Below, piece by piece: positions 36,933 to 46,845 of a stretch of 64,000 nucleotides of DNA. The DNA is taken from contig JAIPBD010000002.1 in the NCBI GenBank assembly GCA_021739765.1, positions 310,001 through 374,000 on the forward strand. The letters are read 5' to 3'. Numbering within the stretch: the stretch's first letter is position 1; every line of letters starts with the position of its first letter. The position numbers and the translations under genes are program-made. Origin of the DNA: Melioribacteraceae bacterium. Lineage in GTDB: Bacteria; Bacteroidota; Ignavibacteria; Ignavibacteriales; Melioribacteraceae. The notes under the pieces were generated by a model. The model was given only the letters and a program-made list of their open reading frames with translations. It did not search any database and had not been told where the DNA came from.

Positions 36933-37679
36933 CTAATTTGATTGGTTTAAGAGATATTCCTTTAATCCGAACCCATTTTTTTTGATTTCGGTCGCAACAA
37001 GTCCCGCGATTATTTCCGCGCCCTTTGGTGAGAAATGAGTGTTATCTTCTTTACCTTCGGGATAATTAGGAGATTCGCCTACAGCGACCCAAAGAAACAA
37101 TTCTTTTGAATTTTCTTCGCCTAATTCCTTTAACAAATCCATGCTAACTTTGTGCAAATCTATCATTTCTACGGATAGCTTTTCCGCTACACTCCTTACC
37201 AAATCGGGATATTCTTTGTGCGAATCATAAAACTGACCGTGTTGATCAAATCTCCTTCTCGCAACAGGCGTAATTAGAACCGGATTTGCTTTTTTATCGC
37301 GAACATCCGACACAAACATTTCCAGATTCTTTACAAAATCAGCCGGTGGAGTGTATCGATCAACCTTGCTTTTCGCTTGGTCATTGTGCCCAAATTGAAT
37401 AAAAACATAATCGCCGGGATGGAGAAAATCACGAATCGTTTCCCATCTGTTTTCTTCGATGAACGTACGCGTGGACCGACCGTTTTTCGCATGATTTTGA
37501 ATGGAAACATTTTGATTAAAGTATAAATCAAATTTTTCACCCCAACCGGTTTCGGGTCTTTTGGATTCCAGCTTTTTGGCAATTGTTGAATCACCGGCTA
37601 AAAAAATGGTAATCTTATCCTCTTCTTGGGAACAGGAAATTAGGATAAAAAGCAATAGAACATTACAAATTAATTTCAT
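36933..37679 (-). CDS. rhamnogalacturonan acetylesterase (CE12) lipoprotein
   Basis: 248-residue SGNH hydrolase. Lipobox LISC (Cys16) anchors it. Catalytic Ser31 lies in FLAGDSTIA, the oxyanion Asn in QFGHND, and the Asp/His pair at Asp212 and His215 in DNTHFSP. CE12 enzymes remove acetyl groups from rhamnogalacturonan I, exposing it to lyases. It is 15 bases after the PL1 pectate lyase gene, clearly the same operon. Confidence 0.92.
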   Translation of the reverse strand: MKLICNVLLLFILISCSQEEDKITIFLAGDSTIAKKLESKRPETGWGEKFDLYFNQNVSIQNHAKNGRSTRTFIEENRWETIRDFLHPGDYVFIQFGHNDQAKSKVDRYTPPADFVKNLEMFVSDVRDKKANPVLITPVARRRFDQHGQFYDSHKEYPDLVRSVAEKLSVEMIDLHKVSMDLLKELGEENSKELFLWVAVGESPNYPEGKEDNTHFSPKGAEIIAGLVATEIKKNGFGLKEYLLNQSN

Positions 37680-37694
37680 TTTAATTAACTTTTA

Positions 37695-39632
37695 TTATTT
37701 AAGTAATAACATTTTCCTTGATAATATTTTATTCTCACTCTGTAACCGGTAAATATATACTCCCGAAGAAAAGTTCCGCATATCAATATTTTTAGAATAG
37801 TTTCCGATTTGATGAAATCCATCGGCAGCGTGAATGACAATATTTCCGAGAACATCGTAAATATCCAATGATACGTGCGAAGCCTTATTTATGGAATACT
37901 TAATCTGAGTAACCGGATTAAACGGATTCGGGAAATTTTGAGATAGTTCGAATTCTAACGGTTTGCTGTCTGATTCTTCTTTTGCCGAAGTAGTAATATT
38001 TAATTTTCCCGCACCGGCCAATTTTTGCACTATCGATTTTACGGTATAACCGGAATCAACCGTATACTCATAATAATCCGACGGGGTAAAATCGAAAAGA
38101 TCTAAATTTTCTGCTATGGTTCCGGAATTCAAAATAAAATTGCCCGTTGCCTTAGCGTATCCGACCGGATCACCGCTTAAAGTCTCGCCGGGATCGTTTA
38201 CTTGCGAAATTAGAACCGGAATTTGGGTATTCTCAAAAAAGTTGCCTTCAACCATTACACTGCAGCCACATGTAACCCCAATTCCGTATGCGGTTATGTT
38301 CGTGTAAAGATTGTTGAGAACATGCGCCTTGCCATATCTTACACGAGGATTCCTTGAGTTTGTGCCATCGAACCAGTTCCTGTAGTAAGTTACCTTTAAG
38401 TTCACATCATTCGTTTCTTTGACGGAATGACCCAACAAAGCAACAGTTCTGTGATTGGTAAAATAGCAATTCGATACCGTTACGTTGTAAGAACCCCGCT
38501 TAATATCCAACAAACCATCGTGATTATTCCTATCGGGATCAACGCTGGGGCTGTCGGTAAAAGTGCAATGATCTATCCAAATATTGTAACTTTCATCAAT
38601 TGTGAGTGCATCTTTTTCATCAACTTTTGCATCCGCGAATTTTATATTTCGGATCACGATATTATTACTTTCGACTACTTTTATTCCGAATCCTTGGATA
38701 ACCGCATTCTGCCCCAACCCAAGAACACTTATATTCGAGGTACGTTTAATGTCGATCATATCATCGAATCCAACGATTGCGGAATCGATATAAACGATAA
38801 GCGGTGTGAATATTTTATTTTCGCGTGCGTGCATCAAATCAAAAAATGATTGCGCGTCTTTAATTATCACAACTTCTCCACCTTCTCCTCCATTCGTGCC
38901 TCCGTTTAAGGAAGCAAATCCAACCGGTGTATTTTCAAATTCCGTGATAGTTGTATCGAAAACAAAATCATAAACCGCGGTGATAGATTTATTCGAGTTC
39001 ATGGTAACGGATGCCGGATTATCCTTGGATAGGAAATCACCCGACCATTCGATAAACTCATAGTTCTCAAAAGGGAGCGCTTCAATCTGAACTTGAGTAT
39101 TCGCATCATACAATCCACCGGAAGGATTTAGAAGAATTTCTCCGCCTGTAGAATTAATATTAAGCGAATATTGAATTGTGCCGGGTTCACCGGTGACATT
39201 AATAAAATCCAGATTCGGTCCGCCTTCGTTCATTCCGCTTTCAAATTGAACACGATTTAATCCTTCTTTCAAAGATACTTGAACCGAAACAACCTCCCAT
39301 TGAGTCCAACTTGATGTTGGAGGAAAATCAATTTTGAGATTTTGGGCAGAATCAACAGTCATAAACATAAATCTGTTAAGACTGCTTGCGTTTGCGTATC
39401 TGATAGTGATAGTTTGAGAATCCGCCGAAACCATAAAAACATTCCATGCAGCTGAACTTCCGATTTGATTATCAAAGTTTATGTAACCATGAGAATCAGT
39501 GTAGCCGCTATTTTTTGTTTCAAGAACCGCATTGGCCAGAATCGCGTCCTTTGCAAAATAATCTTCAGAACTTTGAGCGTAAAGGGATATAAAAATTGGG
39601 GAAAAAAGTACGATCAGAAGGAGCTTTTTCAT
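37695..39632 (-). CDS. PL1 pectate lyase with CBM-like domain and T9SS tail
   Basis: 645 residues. Signal peptide ending LYAQ; a CBM35-like beta-sandwich (about 25-150); a Listeria-Bacteroides-type repeat domain (about 155-225, SLNINSTGGEILLNP to ITAVYDF); a PL1 beta-helix (about 230-530) with NIWIDHCTF, HDGLLDIKRGS and NSRNPRVRYGKAH carrying the calcium Asp and catalytic Arg; then a T9SS sorting domain with QNFPNPFNPVT. It cleaves polygalacturonate by beta-elimination at the surface. Confidence 0.92.
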   Translation of the reverse strand: MKKLLLIVLFSPIFISLYAQSSEDYFAKDAILANAVLETKNSGYTDSHGYINFDNQIGSSAAWNVFMVSADSQTITIRYANASSLNRFMFMTVDSAQNLKIDFPPTSSWTQWEVVSVQVSLKEGLNRVQFESGMNEGGPNLDFINVTGEPGTIQYSLNINSTGGEILLNPSGGLYDANTQVQIEALPFENYEFIEWSGDFLSKDNPASVTMNSNKSITAVYDFVFDTTITEFENTPVGFASLNGGTNGGEGGEVVIIKDAQSFFDLMHARENKIFTPLIVYIDSAIVGFDDMIDIKRTSNISVLGLGQNAVIQGFGIKVVESNNIVIRNIKFADAKVDEKDALTIDESYNIWIDHCTFTDSPSVDPDRNNHDGLLDIKRGSYNVTVSNCYFTNHRTVALLGHSVKETNDVNLKVTYYRNWFDGTNSRNPRVRYGKAHVLNNLYTNITAYGIGVTCGCSVMVEGNFFENTQIPVLISQVNDPGETLSGDPVGYAKATGNFILNSGTIAENLDLFDFTPSDYYEYTVDSGYTVKSIVQKLAGAGKLNITTSAKEESDSKPLEFELSQNFPNPFNPVTQIKYSINKASHVSLDIYDVLGNIVIHAADGFHQIGNYSKNIDMRNFSSGVYIYRLQSENKILSRKMLLLK

Positions 39633-39813
39633 TTGTAACCTATTGCTTCAACAGTTGTATGACATTATTTATTTATGAGTTTATCAAGCTAACTTGCTTT
39701 GAGCTAGCTTTGCAATAATCAATCCGCTCGAATTCCTGACCGAAAATAAATGCAAAATTTGCGGTGATTTCTATTTACTTCAATTCACTTTCTTATAAAT
39801 GCGACATTTGTCG

Positions 39814-42800
39814 CTATTTAATCAGTACCATTTTTTTGATATCCAGAAAATCAGACATTTCTATTTTGTAAAAATATATACCCGAAGCGAATTTTGACGC
39901 ATTAAAATTTGCCGAATAACTTCCCGGTTTCTGAAATCGATTTACAATGTCGGAAACTTTTTCGCCTAAGACGTTAAAAATACTCAGTTTCACTGTTCCT
40001 TCCTTCGCAACATCATACTTTATCAACGTTGTCGGATTGAAAGGATTCGGATAATTCTGATACAGTTTAAATGAACTTGGAACCACCTCCGAATTTTCAA
40101 AATCTTCTACAGAAGTGATAACCGGTTCGAATGGAATCCAGTCATAACCTAAATCCGGATTTGCTGATTTTGCGAAAATATTTTCGATTGTATAATCTTC
40201 AGATTCGGCGAATGTTAACTGCCGGCTGATTGAGTTTCGATTTGTAAAATCTGAGCCGGGACCATAACAATTATATTCCGCATAAAGTTCGGGTAATACA
40301 TTCCATTTTGACCACCCATCCGCGCTTAACGCAGCGGGTTGATAGCAATTTATAAAAACTGTTCGCGGTGATTTTTGCCATGGACGACCAAGCACAAAAT
40401 CATCAATAACTTTACCGTCAAACCCGAGTGAATCATTCGTAATTATACAATCGCGAAAAACATACCCAAATTTAGATTCCGGTTCAGTCGCTGCCGCTGT
40501 CAAAGTGCCGCCATCTCGGTTAATATTAATTTCACAACTATCAAAAAGGACAATATTTCTTCCAAATATAAAATCAACCGAACCTTCTATGTAACTGTTT
40601 TTATGATAAGTTCTTCCGGTTCCTCTTCCTCCCCAGGTATAATACGTATCTTGATAACCTAACAAGTTACAATTGTAGTAAGCTTGGCGGTCACCATTTA
40701 CCATCAGCGCCACGCCTTGCTGATCTTGAAATGTACCGTCATTTTTAACTGTGTTTTGGAAAGTGATATTTTTTGCGATAAAATCATCGCCTTCTATCGC
40801 CGTTGAATAACTTTTCGATGTTCCACCGGCGCGGCCTGCATAATCATCGTAAGTAAGAATTGTGCTGTCCCTATCTTCACCAATCAAACGAACGTTCACC
40901 TTTTTTCGATCGAGGAAGAGTTTTTCGTAATACGTTCCTTTTTTAACAAAAATCGTGTATTCGCCTGTATAATAATCCGGAACACCATTGAAAGCTGCCT
41001 GGACAGTTTCGTAATCACCGCTTCCATCCTTGGCGACCACTTTAAAGACGTTCGGCGCCGGACTTTGAGTAGTGAAAGAATCTACTTTTCCGTATCCGGT
41101 TCCTGAAGAATTAGTTGCGTATGCACGATAGTAATATTTGGTTTCTTTGGTAAGAGGATAAAGAACACTGTTAAAACTGCCCAATCCAGTTCCATTTTCT
41201 GTTTTGTTATCTGAAATTCCCGGGTTGCCTGTTGCATTCCAACAAACTCCTCGAACGGTAACCGAATCACCGCCCCATGCGGTAACTTGTCCACCCGCAT
41301 CCGTGGATTGAACTAAAATATTGGATGCACTTGATGTTATTACCGTGGGAACAAATAATGAATCCAAAGTTGTAAACTCATATTCTCGCCCGTAAGAAGT
41401 TCCGGCATCATTTGTCGCATAAGCTTTTAGATAATATTTTGTTCCGGCATCTAACCCGGTAGCATAACTAATAAACGATCCGCTGCCTTCACCATCCGAA
41501 GATTTATAGTCAGTTATTGTCGGATTGCCGATTGTATTCCAAACAATACCTCTTGAAGTTACCAGCGATCCGCCATCATTCGAGATTGTACCGCCACTTT
41601 TTGCAAAGGAGACTGAAATATCAGAGACCGAATTTGTAGATATATTCGGGGGATCGGCAGTCACACCAATTGTACTACCGCGAATTGTTACACTATCAAT
41701 GGCGACTAATTTGGCCCAGCCCTCTTCTTGAGTATTATATGGATAAATTCTGAGATAGAAAGTTTCGCCGCTTTCCACCGCAGCGTTCAATGAAGTTCCA
41801 ATTTTCTGTACTTCATTCCCAGGAAGTGCAAAGTCGGAAAATAAAAGTTCCTTGGTCGAAAATGATTCATCCTTCGAATAATAAATTTGAGCCCGAATGT
41901 TTTTTGTAAACCAACCTCCGATAATCATCGATACTGAATCGATAAAGAAAGAGCCGCCAAATTTGGGTGAAACAGCGTATTGAAAGTATAGGCTATCGGT
42001 GATATCGATTTCAGCCAGCCACGATTGTGAAGTCGTTTGAATCGCCCCGAGATGATACGAAACTGAGTTGGAATCGGGTAAATCCGTAAATCCGTAAAAT
42101 TTCATTCCATCGCTATATCCGGGATTTGATGGAACCAAGGCACCTGTAGTAATCGCGTTTTCGTCATCAATATAAGGCCAAATAATTTGAGCAAAAGTCG
42201 GAGTTCCTTCAATCTCTCCACCGATAACAACATCTTGCAAAAGGAGATATTTGCCCGTCCGTTCGGCAGGATCATTATCAACCCAAGGATAAATTCTCAG
42301 ATAAAATGATTCGGAAGAAAGAACAGGTTCATAAACTTGTTTTGATAAATGTATTAATGAATCCCGGTAGATATAGTTATTTATGGTATCCGGCATAAGG
42401 AAATCATATCGAACTGAATTTGTGAAAGTCGGGTCCGTTGAATAATATATCTCGGCTTTCATTGTATTGATGCTGGCGGCGGAAATCTTTAAAGAAATAT
42501 CAGTAACATAAAAATTAAATCCGCTTTTGGGAGCGACTTCGAATTGGATATAAACCGAATCAATTTTCTCAGTTTGATTCGACGGCCATTTATTCCCGGC
42601 AATTCTTATTCTTTGGCTTCCGTTGGCTCCGGTATATTGATTGATTTCCGTATTGTGAAGCAACTCATTTTTGGCTTTAACATTCCCTTCTGTTGAAGGA
42701 ACCAAGCCGGTTCCGGCAGAATTTGGATCCGTTAATTCCCAGGTTGCCGATGCGGGATATGTAACGCCCTTGCTAATTCCGGATACTTCAGCTTCACGAA

Positions 42801-43371
42801 GATATAAGTATTTCGACGTCGAGGGACTTCCGGTATACCAAGGATAAATTCTCAAGAATAAAGTATCGGTAGATTTTAATTCATGATTCAAGCTGAATGA
42901 ATAAAGCGAGTCTGTATCTTTTAAAAGTATAATTTCATTATTATTTAATTTATAGGAATTTGTAAAATCGCTACTTGTTGATGAGTAAACATTTGCCCGG
43001 ATTCCATCAGTACCTTTTCCACCTAAATAAATATTAAACTCAGAAGCAGAAAATGTAAAATTCGATTCCGGCTTTAAGGAAAACTGAACCCACCGATTTT
43101 CATTTTGAGTTGAATCCTCACCCCAACTTATAGGGGAAGTTCCGTCGAAAGGCCACCAACGCTGATCGGGTCCGGGCCCGTTTTTATAATCACGCACAAC
43201 AAAATCCTGACTGCTTGTTTGCGGAAAAGCGATAACATTTCCCTCAACGGAAGTAGGTTGTTGTTGATCGGTTTCTGAAAGACTCCAGTATACTTTTGCA
43301 TTATTTTGCGCAAAAAGTTGAAGAGCGCTTGCGATACAAATTACAATAAATGAAATTTTACGTTCATTCAT
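39814..43371 (-). CDS. multidomain CE8 pectinesterase with T9SS tail
   Basis: About 1185 residues. The ATG at 43371 is chosen over a TTG at 43383 because GGAG lies six bases before it. After a signal peptide (LFAQ) come three related beta-sandwich units of about 180 residues, each with FYLRIYPW-type strands, then two FN3-like units (YYLKAYATNDAGTSYG; YYYRAYATNSSGTGYG), a CE8 catalytic beta-helix with GYQDTYYT, GSVDFIFG and LGRPW all intact, and a T9SS domain with QNYPNPFNPTT. It demethylates pectin at the surface. The three N-terminal units have no family I recognise and may bind pectin. A LacI-type operator lies just upstream. Confidence 0.9.
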   Translation of the reverse strand: MNERKISFIVICIASALQLFAQNNAKVYWSLSETDQQQPTSVEGNVIAFPQTSSQDFVVRDYKNGPGPDQRWWPFDGTSPISWGEDSTQNENRWVQFSLKPESNFTFSASEFNIYLGGKGTDGIRANVYSSTSSDFTNSYKLNNNEIILLKDTDSLYSFSLNHELKSTDTLFLRIYPWYTGSPSTSKYLYLREAEVSGISKGVTYPASATWELTDPNSAGTGLVPSTEGNVKAKNELLHNTEINQYTGANGSQRIRIAGNKWPSNQTEKIDSVYIQFEVAPKSGFNFYVTDISLKISAASINTMKAEIYYSTDPTFTNSVRYDFLMPDTINNYIYRDSLIHLSKQVYEPVLSSESFYLRIYPWVDNDPAERTGKYLLLQDVVIGGEIEGTPTFAQIIWPYIDDENAITTGALVPSNPGYSDGMKFYGFTDLPDSNSVSYHLGAIQTTSQSWLAEIDITDSLYFQYAVSPKFGGSFFIDSVSMIIGGWFTKNIRAQIYYSKDESFSTKELLFSDFALPGNEVQKIGTSLNAAVESGETFYLRIYPYNTQEEGWAKLVAIDSVTIRGSTIGVTADPPNISTNSVSDISVSFAKSGGTISNDGGSLVTSRGIVWNTIGNPTITDYKSSDGEGSGSFISYATGLDAGTKYYLKAYATNDAGTSYGREYEFTTLDSLFVPTVITSSASNILVQSTDAGGQVTAWGGDSVTVRGVCWNATGNPGISDNKTENGTGLGSFNSVLYPLTKETKYYYRAYATNSSGTGYGKVDSFTTQSPAPNVFKVVAKDGSGDYETVQAAFNGVPDYYTGEYTIFVKKGTYYEKLFLDRKKVNVRLIGEDRDSTILTYDDYAGRAGGTSKSYSTAIEGDDFIAKNITFQNTVKNDGTFQDQQGVALMVNGDRQAYYNCNLLGYQDTYYTWGGRGTGRTYHKNSYIEGSVDFIFGRNIVLFDSCEININRDGGTLTAAATEPESKFGYVFRDCIITNDSLGFDGKVIDDFVLGRPWQKSPRTVFINCYQPAALSADGWSKWNVLPELYAEYNCYGPGSDFTNRNSISRQLTFAESEDYTIENIFAKSANPDLGYDWIPFEPVITSVEDFENSEVVPSSFKLYQNYPNPFNPTTLIKYDVAKEGTVKLSIFNVLGEKVSDIVNRFQKPGSYSANFNASKFASGIYFYKIEMSDFLDIKKMVLIK

Positions 43372-43397
43372 AAAGTACTCCAATTTAAGCCATTCTT

Positions 43398-43413
43398 AAG
43401 TAAGCGTTTACTT
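43398..43413. promoter_or_regulatory. LacI-type operator before the CE8 gene
   Basis: AAGTAAGCGTTTACTT, a 16-base near-palindrome centred on CG with one mismatched pair, 27 bases before the start codon at 43371. It differs by one base from the perfect site at 59379. Confidence 0.7.
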
Positions 43414-43619
43414 TAGACGGCAATTTTTTTTACACCTTTCTAATTAGTTTTATTAATTGGTAGGATGGATGGTTCATCATTTTTTATAGGTGTGAAATAA
43501 CGGAATCAGATGAAAATGGTTTCTTGAATTAAATTTCTCTTTGCTCCGGTTGTATTTGTGGAAATTCAGAAATAGGTAGAATATTGTTTTTTTGGTGGGA
43601 AATTCGAATGTGGGATTGA

Positions 43620-44189
43620 TTAAAACTTATCATTTTTTGCGATGATAAATATTGAGTCACCATCCTCAAATTCTTTGTACAGATATTCTGACTGAACTGT
43701 AAAATATTTAGATATCATTTTGTTCAACTTTAGTTTATCGTGATAGACAAACAGCATGCCTTCTAAAGTTAATTCTTTATCCCCTAACCAGAATGTATGA
43801 GCGAATATCCCATTTTTTTCCAAAACGTTTTGTTGACGTTTTAAAGATTTGTCTAATTCTTCGATTGTCAGATGCTGAAGAACTTTGTTCGAAAAAATGC
43901 AATTGAATTTTGAATCAACATCAATCGAAATCGCATCCAATTTGAGAAAAGGCAATTCTGGGAATTTCGCTCGACATCTATTCAAAAATTCGTCAGACAA
44001 ATCGGATCCCGTCACTTTATATCTTTCCATAAGATTTTCAACATCATTCCCCGGACCGCATCCTAACTCCAACAATGTCGCACCTTTCCTTAAAAAAGTA
44101 TCGAGTAATTCATAAAGCTCCGATCCATCATATTCGGAACACATCTTTTCGTACTCATCAACATTTAGTGAATCGTTGTAAAATTCCAA
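43620..44189 (-). CDS. class I SAM-dependent methyltransferase
   Basis: 189 residues. LLELGCGPGNDVENL is the SAM-binding motif I, followed by VTGSDLSDEFL (acidic motif II) and FNCIFSNKVLQHL. The start appears to be a TTG with AAGGAT upstream. The substrate is unknown. It lies about 50 bases after uxaE in the pectin operon, but nothing in it links it to pectin; it may be a small-molecule methyltransferase. Confidence 0.8.
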   Translation of the reverse strand: MEFYNDSLNVDEYEKMCSEYDGSELYELLDTFLRKGATLLELGCGPGNDVENLMERYKVTGSDLSDEFLNRCRAKFPELPFLKLDAISIDVDSKFNCIFSNKVLQHLTIEELDKSLKRQQNVLEKNGIFAHTFWLGDKELTLEGMLFVYHDKLKLNKMISKYFTVQSEYLYKEFEDGDSIFIIAKNDKF

Positions 44190-44239
44190 TAGTTTCTATC
44201 CTTAAATAGGAATATTTCAGAGGTGTAAATTACAATTAA

Positions 44240-45793
44240 TTATTGAATAAATGGTTTTAGATGGTTTACAAAATGATTTTTAATAAACTCATAGTGAAGA
44301 CCTTCATTCTGTTTCAAACAATCTATTATTTCATTTTTAAAAAGGTAATTCCCATCCTCGGTTTTGTCCGTTAAAACTTTTCCAAACGCGACATGAAGAA
44401 TTTGTCTTACATCGTTGTCTCTAAATAATTCCACCAACTCTGAATCTGAATATTCAGATCCTTGTTTAATATTTTCAACACTGGCGGAAACGTGATAAGT
44501 CTTTTTCTGATCTTCATAAATTTCTGTTGAAAAATCCAAAATGCTTCTAAAAGTTTTCGGTTTAGTAGAAGCCACAACCCTTAAAGCTTCAAGATAACTC
44601 GTGCCCGCGGTTTTTACATGCGTCACTGCATTGTTAATTCCACCGATTACCGCATAAGCAGAAAATTTATCACTTCCCGAGTGGAGACTGATCTTATATG
44701 TGCCGAAGTAATTTATAATCGCGACATGCTTTTGGTAAACAGATTTGAATTCATCAAGATCACCGATATAATCAATTCCTTTTTCAAAACGACCGATAAA
44801 ATGGGGAGCAAGACTCACAAACTCAACACCCAATCTTTTTAATTCATTAGCAAAGAAAAAATGTTCGAAAGGTGTTGTAACCGATTCGGTCTCATCAACA
44901 GATATTTCAATCTCATACTGTTTTTCCGCATGCTCTGTCGATAAGTGACAATAAAGTCTATAAATATGAGCAATTGCGTTTCCGTATTTAACAAACGCTC
45001 TTTTTACCAAATCACTGTTACAAGGAATGGAAATGCCATTTTCAAGATCAATCGAGTCCCGAAGATACAATGGTAACAATGTCTGTTGTGTAGCTTTTAA
45101 TCCCTCCCAATCGATCATGGTTAATTTTTGATCGATTTTGTCCATGTCAGTAGAATCCGCTGAATTATCAACAAATTCGCTTGGATCGAATGTAAACATT
45201 GTATATCCGGCGTTAGCCATCAAATCGATATCATCGTAAGTTTTAAGATGATCAGCGTCGGCACCCCAGATGCCTTTATACCCTTCTTGCAAAACTGCCC
45301 AGACCGCTGCATCCATAACATCATCAGGCGTACGATGGGTTCTGGTCAACTCCCTTATTGATTGTTGAGCTAATACTGGAAGAAACTGAAACCCATCAAG
45401 TGATTTTATGTGAGGCGCATTTGCCAATCCAATTCTATCGCCAAATCCAAAAGAATCTCTCAAACCAATAAGAGAGGGATTTAGAAATAGTAACTTTGCC
45501 TGTAACAGTTTTCTGTTTCGAGTGGACATTAAACATTTGGTTAATACAAAATCCTCGAAATAATTATCCTCAATTTTGTTAAAGTCCTTTTTAAAATCAG
45601 CCTCCTTATTGCAAGCAATATAGAGGAACTTATCCGTTCCTTCTCGTCCTATAAATATTAAATCTTCATTAATTTGATTGATTGATTTTGTATAAACGGA
45701 GATTGTCCGTTTATTTTCGACCTCAAGATTAATGAGCTCGGTTTGTTTATTAGATTCAGTGTTTAGTATTTCTGTCATGAATTGCAGTGTCAT
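44240..45793 (-). CDS. uxaE: tagaturonate/fructuronate epimerase
   Basis: 517 residues. The segment KISLHSGSDKFSAYAVIGG followed by VKTAGTSYLEALRVV is, from memory, characteristic of the UxaE family, which converts D-tagaturonate to D-fructuronate so that galacturonate can enter the glucuronate branch; known in Thermotoga and related uronate users. No signal peptide, so cytosolic. AGGTG precedes the ATG. It links the surface pectinases to KDG kinase. Uronate isomerase, the mannonate enzymes and the aldolase are not in this window. Confidence 0.85.
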   Translation of the reverse strand: MTLQFMTEILNTESNKQTELINLEVENKRTISVYTKSINQINEDLIFIGREGTDKFLYIACNKEADFKKDFNKIEDNYFEDFVLTKCLMSTRNRKLLQAKLLFLNPSLIGLRDSFGFGDRIGLANAPHIKSLDGFQFLPVLAQQSIRELTRTHRTPDDVMDAAVWAVLQEGYKGIWGADADHLKTYDDIDLMANAGYTMFTFDPSEFVDNSADSTDMDKIDQKLTMIDWEGLKATQQTLLPLYLRDSIDLENGISIPCNSDLVKRAFVKYGNAIAHIYRLYCHLSTEHAEKQYEIEISVDETESVTTPFEHFFFANELKRLGVEFVSLAPHFIGRFEKGIDYIGDLDEFKSVYQKHVAIINYFGTYKISLHSGSDKFSAYAVIGGINNAVTHVKTAGTSYLEALRVVASTKPKTFRSILDFSTEIYEDQKKTYHVSASVENIKQGSEYSDSELVELFRDNDVRQILHVAFGKVLTDKTEDGNYLFKNEIIDCLKQNEGLHYEFIKNHFVNHLKPFIQ

Positions 45794-45838
45794 AATTTCA
45801 CCTATAAATATTTCACCTGAGTATATTTTTTAATACTT

Positions 45839-46819
45839 TTACTTTTTGAGTTTAGTAGGAATCAGACTTTCCGGATTCCATTGGTAATTAAAAGTCCATT
45901 CCGGAGTAACTTGATCCACACTTTCAATTTCCGGTGAAGAATCAATATTATTCGAGAGCCAATCGAATTGTTCACCGGCTTTTTGCGATGAATAGAAATA
46001 GTATCCGGCGCCCCAGTTAAAAGGCCGGTTACGAGTGGTATCTTCGTAAGTTACTCTGTAAATAGGTTCATCAGCCAAATTCGACGAGAAAGTGCAGCCG
46101 ATAAAATAAAATTGTGATTCATAATGATGTCGCCCCAACTTAAAACCCTTTACACCATCAAATTCAGAATTGACAATTACAAATTTTTGTGTCTTATCAA
46201 AACCACCGGCATGCCAGACTGAAGCTGTTTTTTTATGTTCGTAAAATTTCGAATTCTTGATATAGCACCATCCTCTCGGGCAAACAAAATCAACAGCACC
46301 TTCAAAGTAACAATCGTTGTGATAATACATTCCGTTTTTGTAATCCCACAACGAAACTGTATCTCCCCCTTTGCTGATAAAATTCCCTCTTGATAATATT
46401 ATTCTTGTGCCCATTCCGTATATAGCAAATGCGTGAGGACCGATTTGCGGCTGTGTGTTTTCAACCGTTAAATTTTCAATGATAATATCATCCCCGAAAA
46501 TGTTAACGACACCCGGTCCGATATCATCTTTATTATTGTTCCAATCTTCACGCAGTAGATTATATTGTATTATTGTGCTGTCCCTATTTTCACCGAGAAG
46601 AGTAATATTATCTTGTTCAATCCTTATTCTCTCTTCATAAATTCCGTTCTTAATAAAAATTATTGTTCGTTCATAAACGAACATCGGTAATGAATTTATC
46701 GATTCTGCAACGGTTGTGAAGTCACCGTTACCGTTTTTATCAACTACAATAAAGGTTTTGTTCTGCGCAGATAGATTAAAAGTGAGAAACAACAGAAAGA
46801 GAGATAAATATTTATTCAT
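45839..46819 (-). CDS. secreted CE8 pectinesterase with altered active-site motifs
   Basis: 326 residues with a signal peptide ending LSAQ and no sorting tail, so probably periplasmic. The beta-helix matches CE8 from IVVDKNGNGDFTTV through the catalytic region. Compared with the CE8 protein at 39814, QDT is GDT (Gly152, Asp153), VDFIFG is VDFVCPRG (Asp177 kept) and LGRPW is LGRHH (Arg230 kept, Trp missing). Both catalytic Asp and the Arg remain, so activity is likely, but the oxyanion Gln and cleft Trp are replaced. This may mark a subfamily for short oligosaccharides. Confidence 0.85.
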   Translation of the reverse strand: MNKYLSLFLLFLTFNLSAQNKTFIVVDKNGNGDFTTVAESINSLPMFVYERTIIFIKNGIYEERIRIEQDNITLLGENRDSTIIQYNLLREDWNNNKDDIGPGVVNIFGDDIIIENLTVENTQPQIGPHAFAIYGMGTRIILSRGNFISKGGDTVSLWDYKNGMYYHNDCYFEGAVDFVCPRGWCYIKNSKFYEHKKTASVWHAGGFDKTQKFVIVNSEFDGVKGFKLGRHHYESQFYFIGCTFSSNLADEPIYRVTYEDTTRNRPFNWGAGYYFYSSQKAGEQFDWLSNNIDSSPEIESVDQVTPEWTFNYQWNPESLIPTKLKK

Positions 46820-46845
46820 TTAATAAAAATTGATACAATAGTTAA

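Noticed and set aside
39801-39814. GCGACATTTGTCGC hairpin after the large CE8 gene
   Set aside because: Only a six-base stem and no T run on the relevant strand; too weak to call a terminator.
43883-43895. Second half-copy of the glucan palindrome (ACTTTGTTCG)
   Set aside because: Coding sequence of the methyltransferase with no second arm, so a chance match.
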